Source: Caulobacter sp.
GTDB taxonomy: Bacteria > Pseudomonadota > Alphaproteobacteria > Caulobacterales > Caulobacteraceae
Reading direction: 5' to 3'
DNA length: 9,604 nt
Assembly (NCBI GenBank): GCA_014378155.1
Contig: JACMOF010000442.1
Location: 1 to 9,604 of the forward strand
The translations under genes and the position numbers were made by a program. The notes below the pieces were generated by a model, which worked only from the letters and a program-made list of their open reading frames with translations, did not search any database and had not been told where the DNA came from. Below, one piece after another: positions 1 to 5,666 of the stretch. Each line of letters starts with the position of its first letter. The first letter of the stretch is position 1.

Positions 1-1068
1 AATCTGAAGCTGGACCTGGCCATCGCCGCCGAGCCCCGAACCTTCCAGGCGGTGGCCCGGGGGTTGGACTGGCGGGCGGGCGAGGTGCGCGCCTTGCCCA
101 ACACCGAGGCCCGATCCTTCGCGCCGTCGCGTCTTGACGAGGTCGCCGGCGACGACGCGCCCGCAATTATCGTGGGGGCGGGCGTCAGGCTGGCCCCGCA
201 CCTGTCGCGCTACGCCGCGGCGGTGTCCGCCCGCGACCTCGGCGTGGACGCCGCGTCACTGTCCGCCCTGCCGCGCCTGCGTCCGGGAAGCCCGCCCTTC
301 ACCCCGCTGGAGGACGGCGGCGACGGCGTTTTCGCGGCCATCGATCCAGGCGCGGGTCTGGTGGTGACCCCCAGCCAGGCGGCGGCGCTGCTGAATCCGG
401 GGCCCGAGACCAGCGACTGCTTCCTGTTTCCTCGAACCAGGCTGGCGTCGGATGGCCGTTCGCCGTTCGAGCCCACCATTGAGCACAACGCCCGGGACTG
501 GCGCTTCCGAACGCACGGCGAAAGCCTGGCCGTCTACGACCAGCATCTGGAGATCACGCCTGAAGCGCTGAGACGCGCTGTTCCCGCCTTGGCCGACCTG
601 GATTTCGCCGTCGATCTGACCGGCGACGGCCCCACGCCCACCGCCCCCTATCTGCTGTCGGCCCGCCCCTGCCGCGCCCCAATCCGGACCTTTGGCCTGG
701 ACCTGACGCCCCTCGCCGCCAATATCGTTTTCGCGACGCCGGGCGGGGTCTTCAGCCTGGGTCCAACCGAAGCGTTCGAACCGATGACCGCCGCCCGGCG
801 GCGGGCGCTTCTGCATCACCTCAGCCGGTCATTCGACCTGCGCGAATATGTGGTCAGTTGGTCCGGCCAAACGCCGCCACCCGGCGTTCCTAAGGCGCGC
901 GCACACGCCTCAATCGTTGACGACCACGACCTTGCCCATCGCCTTGCGGCTGGCCAGGTGAGCGATGGCGTCGCCGGCCTTGGCCAGAGGGAAACGCTCG
1001 GAAACATAGGGTTTTATCTTGCCCTCGGCATAGAGGCCCATCAGGTCCTTGACGTTCTGGGCGTGTAG
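1..1068 (+). CDS. Uncharacterised protein, 5' end beyond window
   Basis: The frame is open from the first base (visible residues begin NLKLDLAIAAEPRTF), so the true start lies upstream; 355 residues are visible. A GTG at 52 is only an internal possible start. I do not recognise the family. There is no clear transmembrane segment, zinc motif or nucleotide-binding loop. Visible landmarks are a glycine/alanine-rich stretch (DDAPAIIVGAGVRLAPHL), a central segment around EPTIEHNARDWRFRTHGE, and a C-terminal part with FDLREYVVSWSGQ. Codons are strongly G/C-ending up to about 840-885 and then become less typical. From 910 to 1068 the frame is the exact antisense of the 3' end of the quinone oxidoreductase gene, so the last ~53 residues may not be native. 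A TAA in another frame at 891-893 would end the gene cleanly if a frameshift has occurred. I am confident that this is a gene but not about its function or its real C-terminus. Confidence 0.65.
   Translation, partial: NLKLDLAIAAEPRTFQAVARGLDWRAGEVRALPNTEARSFAPSRLDEVAGDDAPAIIVGAGVRLAPHLSRYAAAVSARDLGVDAASLSALPRLRPGSPPFTPLEDGGDGVFAAIDPGAGLVVTPSQAAALLNPGPETSDCFLFPRTRLASDGRSPFEPTIEHNARDWRFRTHGESLAVYDQHLEITPEALRRAVPALADLDFAVDLTGDGPTPTAPYLLSARPCRAPIRTFGLDLTPLAANIVFATPGGVFSLGPTEAFEPMTAARRRALLHHLSRSFDLREYVVSWSGQTPPPGVPKARAHASIVDDHDLAHRLAAGQVSDGVAGLGQRETLGNIGFYLALGIEAHQVLDVLGV
870..888. terminator. Hairpin near convergent gene ends
   Basis: A perfect 7-bp stem (aacgccg at 870-876 with cggcgtt at 882-888) closes a 5-nt loop. 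It lies 22 bp outside the stop codon of the minus-strand oxidoreductase gene, where a terminator for that gene would be expected. Neither strand has a clear run of T after the stem, so it is a weak intrinsic-terminator candidate. It also lies inside the open frame of the plus-strand gene, and chance hairpins are common in sequence this rich in G+C. Confidence 0.25.
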
Positions 1069-1908
1069 CTTGGGTTCACGGGCCACCGAGGCGCCCCAGA
1101 ACACCCCGACGATGTCGCAGGACTTCAGCAGGGTCAGGTTCAGCGGAATCTTGGGGATGCCCGACGGGAAGCCGACCACCAGGAAGCGGCCGTTCCAGCC
1201 CGAGGCGCGGATGGTGGCTTCGGAATAGTCGCCGCCGACCGCGTCATAGGCCACGTCCCAGCCGTTGGGCCCGCAGGCGTCCTTGATCAGGTTGGCCAAG
1301 GCCTTTTGACCGTCCTTGTCGAACGGGCCGCGCGGATAGACCACGCCGCTGTCGGCGCCGTGCGCGATGGCCAGATCGACTTTTTCTTGGCTGGAGCAGG
1401 CGGCGACCACCTTGGCGCCGGCCGCCTTGGCCAACTCGACGACCGCCAGGCCCACGCCGCCGGCCGCGCCGAGCACCAGCAGGGTCTCGCCGGCCTTCAG
1501 CTGGCCGCGATCCTTGAGGGCGTAATAGGAAGTGCCGTAGGTGAGGATGAAGGCGGCGGCCTCGTCAAACGGCATGGTGTCGGGGATCGGCGTGCAGCGC
1601 ACGGCGTCGACCAACAGTTTCTCGGCCATACCGCCGTGGCCGCTGGAGGCCAGCACCCGCTGGCCGACCGTCAGGCCGGTGACGCCCTCGCCAAGCTGTT
1701 CGACCACCCCGGCCACTTCGCCGCCGGGCGCGAACGGCCGCTGCGGCTTGAACTGGTACTTGTCCTCGATGATCAACACGTCGGGATAGTTGACGCCGCA
1801 GGCCTTGACCGTCAGCACCACTTGGCCCGGACCGGCGACGGGGTCGGGAAGCTCTTCAAGCACCAGGGTCTCGGGTCCGCCGACCGCCTTGCTGAGCACC
1901 GCCTTCAT
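910..1908 (-). CDS. NADPH:quinone oxidoreductase, zinc-less MDR family
   Basis: A 332-residue soluble enzyme of the medium-chain dehydrogenase/reductase superfamily, quinone-oxidoreductase branch, which reduces quinones or other activated carbonyls or enones with NADPH. The N-terminal GroES-like domain (about 1-120) carries GVNYPDVL (38-45) and PGGEVAGVV (61-69). The Rossmann domain carries the cofactor loop GAAGGVGLAVVELAKAAG (147-164), followed by YDAVGGD (221-227) and GFPSGIPKIPLNL (246-258). The cysteine/histidine ligands of zinc alcohol dehydrogenases are absent. Length matches the family (about 325-335). The frame is open 20 codons further upstream, but ATG at 1908 is chosen because the family's N-terminus MKAVL starts there and GGGAGAGG sits just upstream as ribosome binding site. 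It is divergent from the peptidase gene across 69 bp and convergent with the gene to its left. The physiological substrate cannot be read from sequence. Confidence 0.93.
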   Translation of the reverse strand: MKAVLSKAVGGPETLVLEELPDPVAGPGQVVLTVKACGVNYPDVLIIEDKYQFKPQRPFAPGGEVAGVVEQLGEGVTGLTVGQRVLASSGHGGMAEKLLVDAVRCTPIPDTMPFDEAAAFILTYGTSYYALKDRGQLKAGETLLVLGAAGGVGLAVVELAKAAGAKVVAACSSQEKVDLAIAHGADSGVVYPRGPFDKDGQKALANLIKDACGPNGWDVAYDAVGGDYSEATIRASGWNGRFLVVGFPSGIPKIPLNLTLLKSCDIVGVFWGASVAREPKLHAQNVKDLMGLYAEGKIKPYVSERFPLAKAGDAIAHLASRKAMGKVVVVND

Positions 1909-1977
1909 CTCGCCTCTCCCGTCTTTCTTCTTTAAGAGCGCGGACGCTAGCGCACGGTCGCCGGCCAAGGAAGCAGA

Positions 1978-2853
1978 ATGTCAAACAAGCGTTTTAGTCT
2001 CGCCCTGCACGGCGGAGCGGGCTCCGCACCGGGTCATGACTACGGCGTCGAGGTCGCCCACATGCGCGGCCTGGTCGAAGCCGCGCGCGACCGACTGGCC
2101 GCCGGGGCCAACGCCCTGGACGTCGCGGTGGAGACGGTCGTCGCCCTGGAAGCCAGCGGCCTTTACATCGCAGGCAGGGGCGCCTCGCCCAATGCCTCGG
2201 GAATCTACGAGCTGGACGCCTGCCTGATGGACGGCGCCAGCGGCCGGGCAGGCTCGGTCGCCGCGCTTCAGGGCTTCGAGAGCCCGATCCTGGCGGCGCG
2301 GGCGGTGATGGAGCGGACGCCGCACGTCATGCTGGCGGGCGAAGGCGCGGCCGCCTTCGCCAGGACCCAAGGCCTGAAGACAATCGCGGATCCCGCGACC
2401 TGGTTCACCCATGCTGGGGCCTTTGAGTCTAACCATCCGCCGGACTTGCCCACCGGCACCGTCGGCTGCGTGGTGCGCGATGGCGAGGGCCGGCTTGCGG
2501 CCGCCACCTCGACGGCCGGCGTGTTCGGCAAGCTTCCGGGCCGGGTCGGCGATTCGCCCATCATCGGGGCCGGGGCCTGGGCTGACGGCCAAGCGGCGGT
2601 GTCCTGCACCGGCCAGGGGGAGTATTTCATCCGCACCGCCGTGGCCGTGCAGGTCGCCCACCGCATGCGCTTCGGCGGCGAGAGCCTGGCCAGCGCGACG
2701 GCGGCCGCCATCCGGGGCGTGGCCGGCCTGGGCGGCGACGGCGGACTGATCGCCGTGGACCGCGAAGGCCATGTCGCCATGCCCTTCGCCTCGGACGGCC
2801 TGGAGCGCGCGGCCCTGTTCGCCGACGGTACGATCATGGCCGAAGCCTTCTGA
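1978..2853 (+). CDS. iaaA: Isoaspartyl peptidase / plant-type L-asparaginase
   Basis: A 291-residue N-terminal-nucleophile hydrolase. The family hydrolyses L-asparagine and beta-aspartyl dipeptides that arise from isomerised aspartate, and it matures by self-cleavage. The conserved start LALHGGAGS (8-16) is present, then the cleavage site and nucleophile in PTGTVGCVV, with cleavage expected between Gly160 and Thr161. Substrate-contact motifs follow: GRVGDSPIIGAGA (188-200) and TGQGE (211-215). GGDGGLIAVDREGHVAMPF (252-270) is the usual C-terminal strand pair. The protein is shorter than Escherichia coli IaaA (about 321 residues). The alpha-subunit linker before the nucleophile is short and the C-terminal tail is missing, which affects processing more than chemistry. 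AAGGA at 1967-1971 supports the ATG at 1978. A separate promoter lies just upstream of the next gene, pgm, so the two are probably not strictly co-transcribed. Confidence 0.93.
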   Translation: MSNKRFSLALHGGAGSAPGHDYGVEVAHMRGLVEAARDRLAAGANALDVAVETVVALEASGLYIAGRGASPNASGIYELDACLMDGASGRAGSVAALQGFESPILAARAVMERTPHVMLAGEGAAAFARTQGLKTIADPATWFTHAGAFESNHPPDLPTGTVGCVVRDGEGRLAAATSTAGVFGKLPGRVGDSPIIGAGAWADGQAAVSCTGQGEYFIRTAVAVQVAHRMRFGGESLASATAAAIRGVAGLGGDGGLIAVDREGHVAMPFASDGLERAALFADGTIMAEAF

Positions 2854-2911
2854 GCCCTGCCCTCGTCGCGACAGAGAACCCGCCTCCAGCGCCTAAACGA
2901 CGCTCTGCCGA

Positions 2912-2947
2912 TTGAAGGCGTCATCCTCGTTGGCTAGGTTGCCGCCA
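2912..2947 (+). promoter_or_regulatory. Candidate sigma-70 promoter of pgm, leaderless start
   Basis: TTGAAG (2912-2917) and TAGGTT (2935-2940) are separated by exactly 17 bp. In Caulobacter terms the pair reads TTGAAGG, a 14-base spacer, then GCTAGGTT, close to the housekeeping consensus TTGACGS...GCTANAWC. Seven bases past the -10 element is position 2947, the A of the pgm ATG, so the predicted transcript has no 5' leader. This agrees with the absence of a ribosome binding site in front of pgm. The motif was read by eye and has no experimental support here. Confidence 0.5.
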
Positions 2948-4584
2948 TGCATAGCCACGCAGGGCAGCGCGCCCGACCCGAAGACCTCGTCGATCTGGAC
3001 GCCCTGACCCGCGCCTATTTCGAGACCCATCCCGACGCCTCGAACCCGGGTCAGCGTGTGGCCTTCGGGACCTCCGGCCATCGAGGATCCAGCCTCGACG
3101 CGGCGTTCAACGAGGATCACATCCTCGCCATCACCCAGGCCATTGTCGAATACCGCGCCGACCAGGGCGTGACCGGCCCGATCTTCGTCGGCCGCGACAC
3201 CCACGCCCTGTCCGAGCCCGCCTGGCGCTCGACCCTGGAGGTCCTGATCGCCAACGGCGTCGAGACCTTGATCGATTCGCGGGACGGCTTTACCCCGACA
3301 CCAGCGGTCTCGCACGCGATCCTGAAGTTCAATCGCGTGGCGCCCGGCGCCGCCGACGGCATCCTGATCACCCCGTCGCACAACCCGCCCCGCGATGGCG
3401 GCATCAAGTACAATCCGCCCTCGGGCGGACCCGCCGGGGGCGAGGCCACCTCGGCGATCGCCGCGCGGGCCAACCAACTGATCGAGGGCGGCCTGAAGGA
3501 CGTCAAGCGCGTGCCGTTCGAGCGAGCGGTCGTCGCCGCCGGCCGCTACGACTTCCTGGCGAAATATATCGACGACCTGCCCAGCGTGCTGGACCTGGAC
3601 GTAACCCGCTCCGCCGGCGTGAGGATCGGGGCCGACCCGCTGGGCGGCGCCAGCGTCGCCTATTGGGGCGAGATCGCCGACCGCCACCGGCTGAACCTGA
3701 CCGTCGTCAATGACGCCGTCGATCCGCGCTGGGCCTTCATGCCGCTCGACAATGACGGCAAGATCCGCATGGATTGCTCGTCGCCGGCCGCCATGGCCAA
3801 CCTGATCCGGGCGATGCAGGGCGGGGCTCAGTACGACGTCGCCACCGGCAACGACGCCGACGCCGACCGCCACGGCATCGTCACGCCCGACGGCGGGCTG
3901 ATGAACCCCAATCATTATCTGGCCGTGGCCATCTCCTACCTGTTCAGCCATCGCGAGGGCTGGGGTCCGGACGTGGCCGTCGGCAAAACCCTGGTCTCGT
4001 CCTCGATGATCGACCGTGTGGTGGCCGGCATGGGTCGCCGCCTGCTGGAAGTGCCGGTCGGATTCAAGCATTTCGTGCCGGGCCTGCTGGACGGCAGCGT
4101 CGGGTTTGGCGGCGAGGAGTCGGCCGGGGCCTCGTTCCTGCGCAAGGACGGCACGGTGTGGACCACCGACAAGGACGGTCTGCTGCTGGCCCTGCTGGCG
4201 GCCGAGATCCAGGGCCGCACGGGCAAGAGCGCCAGCCAGCTCTATACCGGCCTGACCAAGCAATATGGCGCGCCGGCCTATGCCCGGATCGACGCCCCGG
4301 CCAACCGGGCGGAGAAGGCGCGGCTGGCCGCCCTCAGCCCGTCCGACGTATCCGCCAAGACCCTGGCCGGCGAGGCCATCATCGACATCCTCACCACCGC
4401 CCCCGGCAATGGCGAGGCGATCGGCGGTCTGAAGGTGGTGACCAAAAACGCCTGGTTCGCCGCCCGGCCGTCGGGGACCGAGGACGTCTACAAGATCTAT
4501 GCGGAGTCGTTCTTGGGGGCTGATCATCTGAGGTCGGTGCAGGCCGAAGCGCGGGACGTGGTGGCCGGGGCGTTGAAAGATTAG
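2947..4584 (+). CDS. pgm: Phosphoglucomutase, alpha-D-glucose-specific
   Basis: A 545-residue cytosolic enzyme that interconverts glucose-1-phosphate and glucose-6-phosphate, supplying UDP-glucose synthesis for envelope polysaccharides and glycogen-type storage. All four active-site loops are present. Phosphoserine loop: [20 protein letters not shown] (142-161), with Ser144 as phosphate carrier. Metal loop: NDADADRHG (302-310), with Asp303, Asp305 and Asp307 holding Mg2+. Sugar loop: GEESAG (389-394). Phosphate-binding loop: RPSGTED (507-513). FGTSGHRGS (40-48) opens domain 1. It aligns almost end to end with Escherichia coli Pgm (546 residues), including [15 protein letters not shown] and [14 protein letters not shown], and so differs from the AlgC/ManB-type phosphomannomutases. 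An in-frame TAG at 2935 makes ATG 2947 the first possible start. There is no good ribosome binding site, which fits a leaderless mRNA. Confidence 0.97.
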   Translation: MHSHAGQRARPEDLVDLDALTRAYFETHPDASNPGQRVAFGTSGHRGSSLDAAFNEDHILAITQAIVEYRADQGVTGPIFVGRDTHALSEPAWRSTLEVLIANGVETLIDSRDGFTPTPAVSHAILKFNRVAPGAADGILITPSHNPPRDGGIKYNPPSGGPAGGEATSAIAARANQLIEGGLKDVKRVPFERAVVAAGRYDFLAKYIDDLPSVLDLDVTRSAGVRIGADPLGGASVAYWGEIADRHRLNLTVVNDAVDPRWAFMPLDNDGKIRMDCSSPAAMANLIRAMQGGAQYDVATGNDADADRHGIVTPDGGLMNPNHYLAVAISYLFSHREGWGPDVAVGKTLVSSSMIDRVVAGMGRRLLEVPVGFKHFVPGLLDGSVGFGGEESAGASFLRKDGTVWTTDKDGLLLALLAAEIQGRTGKSASQLYTGLTKQYGAPAYARIDAPANRAEKARLAALSPSDVSAKTLAGEAIIDILTTAPGNGEAIGGLKVVTKNAWFAARPSGTEDVYKIYAESFLGADHLRSVQAEARDVVAGALKD

Positions 4585-4708
4585 CGCCGGTCCCGTTCCA
4601 TTCTAGAATGCTCGACGCGCCCCAAGGGCGACCGGCCTTGAAGAATTGGCGGCGGCGGCTCGACGACATGTTCGACAAGTTTGTCTAGGTCCGCCTAAGG
4701 TCACCCCC
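4585..4708. other. Palindrome-rich gap between convergent genes
   Basis: This 124-bp stretch separates the ends of pgm and the SWIM-protein gene. It holds a perfect 12-bp palindrome, cattctagaatg (4599-4610). A wider inverted repeat pairs gccggtc (4586-4592) with gaccggc (4630-4636). Inside that is a small stem, cgccc (4618-4622) with gggcg (4626-4630). Such nested pairing could stop or stabilise the pgm transcript, but no T-run follows, so a standard intrinsic terminator is not shown. A 26-codon open frame (4608-4688, + strand) also lies here but has no ribosome binding site. CTAG, at the centre of the palindrome, is usually rare in such genomes. Confidence 0.4.
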
Positions 4709-5128
4709 TTACCCCTCCAGCCTCGCCAAGACCCCCGGATCCGCCTTCGCCAGCTCCACGATCCGCTCGATCAGCGCCTCGCGGCTCTCCAGAGCCAGCC
4801 CGTCGCGCAGCCGCGCCATGCGCTCGCGGACATAGCCCAGGCCGGTGTCGTCCAGCAGATTGGTCGCCACCACCACGGCCGCCTGGTGCTTGCAGGCCCC
4901 GAACTTGTCGAAGCCGGGACAGGTGCAGGCCCCCTCGCCGTTCGGCGCGCGCAGGGTGACCACATAGAGGTCGCCCCCCTTCACATGGGCGGTGACGGCG
5001 TCGTCCTCGATGGCCACCAGATCGACCGCGCCGGCCTCAGCCAGCTGGGCGCCGCTCTCGAACCAGCGCTCGTCCATGCGCTCGCGCCAGGCCCCAATGT
5101 CGAAGAGGGGCCTGTTGAACAGGCTCAT
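4709..5128 (-). CDS. SWIM zinc-finger domain protein
   Basis: A 139-residue protein built around one SWIM zinc finger. The CxC...CxH signature is complete: Cys68, Cys70, Cys79 and His81 in ACTCPGFDKFGACKHQAAVV (67-86). Residues 53-60 (DLYVVTLR) form the strand that usually precedes the finger. The N-terminal part (FDIGAWRERMDERWFESGAQLAEAG) resembles the lead-in of bacterial SWIM proteins, and the C-terminus is a short charged helical tail. SWIM domains bind nucleic acid or protein partners; the biological role of stand-alone bacterial members is not established. ATG at 5128 overlaps the stop of the upstream metallopeptidase gene (ATGA), so the two are probably translationally coupled. The frame is open further upstream, but those codons lie inside the peptidase gene and do not look native. 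It is convergent with pgm. Confidence 0.88.
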   Translation of the reverse strand: MSLFNRPLFDIGAWRERMDERWFESGAQLAEAGAVDLVAIEDDAVTAHVKGGDLYVVTLRAPNGEGACTCPGFDKFGACKHQAAVVVATNLLDDTGLGYVRERMARLRDGLALESREALIERIVELAKADPGVLARLEG

Positions 5129-5526
5129 GCCTCGTCCTCGATGCGGTGGATGTCGTCGTCCGACAGGCCGAAGTGATGGCCGATCTCGTGGACCAGCACA
5201 TGGGCGATCAGCTCGCCGAGCGAGGCATCGCCGCGTTCGCACCACTCGGCCAGGATCGCCTGGCGGTAGAGGAACACCATCGACGGCTCCGGCGACGGAC
5301 CCAGCACCGAGCGGCGGGCGAGATCGACGCCTTGGTAGAGGCCGGTCAGCTCGAACGGGTCCTCGATGCCCAGGTCGTCCAGCACCTCATCACTGGCGAA
5401 ATCGTCAATGCGAAACACCAGGTCGCCGGTCTGGCGGCGGAAGTCGGCGGGCAGATCGTCGAAGGCCTGCCGCGCCAGGGCGGCGAAATCGTCGAGCGAG
5501 GGGGCGAGGCGGTCGGTCCAGGTCAT
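5125..5526 (-). CDS. Small HExxH metallopeptidase (zincin-like family)
   Basis: A 133-residue protein with a C-terminal metzincin-like zinc site, HEIGHHFGLSDDD (113-125). His113 and His117 would bind zinc, Glu114 would be the catalytic base, and Asp123 fits the third ligand of HExxHxxGxxD. Upstream, GIEDPFELTGLYQGVDLARR (53-72) and PSMVFLYRQAILAEWC (81-96) match the layout of the short bacterial 'metallopeptidase family' proteins (the Zincin_1 type, formerly DUF1025), which are about 110-135 residues. There is no signal peptide, so it should be cytosolic; substrates for this family are unknown to me. ATG 5526 is chosen over an upstream ATG at 5586 because MTWTDRLAPSLDDF begins typical family sequence and the preceding 20 residues are low-complexity arginine/alanine. 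It is the first gene of a unit with the SWIM protein and is divergent from divL. Confidence 0.88.
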   Translation of the reverse strand: MTWTDRLAPSLDDFAALARQAFDDLPADFRRQTGDLVFRIDDFASDEVLDDLGIEDPFELTGLYQGVDLARRSVLGPSPEPSMVFLYRQAILAEWCERGDASLGELIAHVLVHEIGHHFGLSDDDIHRIEDEA

Positions 5527-5532
5527 GGTTCG

Positions 5533-5561
5533 TACATAGGCCGATTGGCCCGCAGCGCCAG
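5533..5561 (-). promoter_or_regulatory. Candidate promoter of metallopeptidase-SWIM unit
   Basis: Read on the minus strand, CTGGCG (5561-5556) and TATGTA (5538-5533) lie 17 bp apart. The predicted start of transcription, seven bases past the -10 element, falls on the A of the ATG at 5526. No ribosome binding site precedes that ATG, so a leaderless mRNA is again possible. The matches to consensus are only moderate (4 of 6 to the Caulobacter -35, 3 of 6 to the -10), so this is tentative. Confidence 0.3.
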
Positions 5562-5623
5562 CCTCTCGGCGCCGCCGCGACAGCACAGCTCATCGCCCTC
5601 TGGTCACGCGCGGCCTAATCTGT

Positions 5624-5634
5624 GACTCTGATTC
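5624..5634. promoter_or_regulatory. Two GANTC (CcrM) sites upstream of divL
   Basis: GACTC (5624-5628) and GATTC (5630-5634) are separated by one base and lie 33-43 bases before the divL ATG. GANTC is the target of the cell-cycle DNA adenine methyltransferase CcrM in Caulobacter, and several cell-cycle promoters respond to its methylation state together with GcrA. No other intergenic region in the window contains GANTC. The first site overlaps GTGACT (5622-5627), a weak -35 match 17 bp before TTAGAG (5645-5650). The motif is seen directly; a regulatory role is inferred. Confidence 0.45.
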
Positions 5635-5666
5635 GAAATTCCCCTTAGAGGCGACCGACAAGCCTG

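Noticed and set aside
1944..1968. TTGGCC ... GCTAGC as a promoter of the quinone oxidoreductase gene
   Set aside because: The element spacing (13 bp between hexamers) is too short for a standard sigma-70 promoter, and GCTAGC is a self-palindrome that fits either strand.
1981..2772. 263-codon open frame on the minus strand
   Set aside because: Antisense to the isoaspartyl peptidase, which carries all catalytic motifs.
2893..4527. 544-codon open frame on the minus strand
   Set aside because: It is exactly antisense to pgm, whose active-site motifs are unmistakable. Its product is low-complexity Gly/Ala/Arg/Val-rich sequence, as expected from strong G/C third-position bias.
5587..5666. CtrA box (TTAA-N7-TTAA) upstream of divL
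   Set aside because: No TTAA half-site pair is present in the intergenic region.
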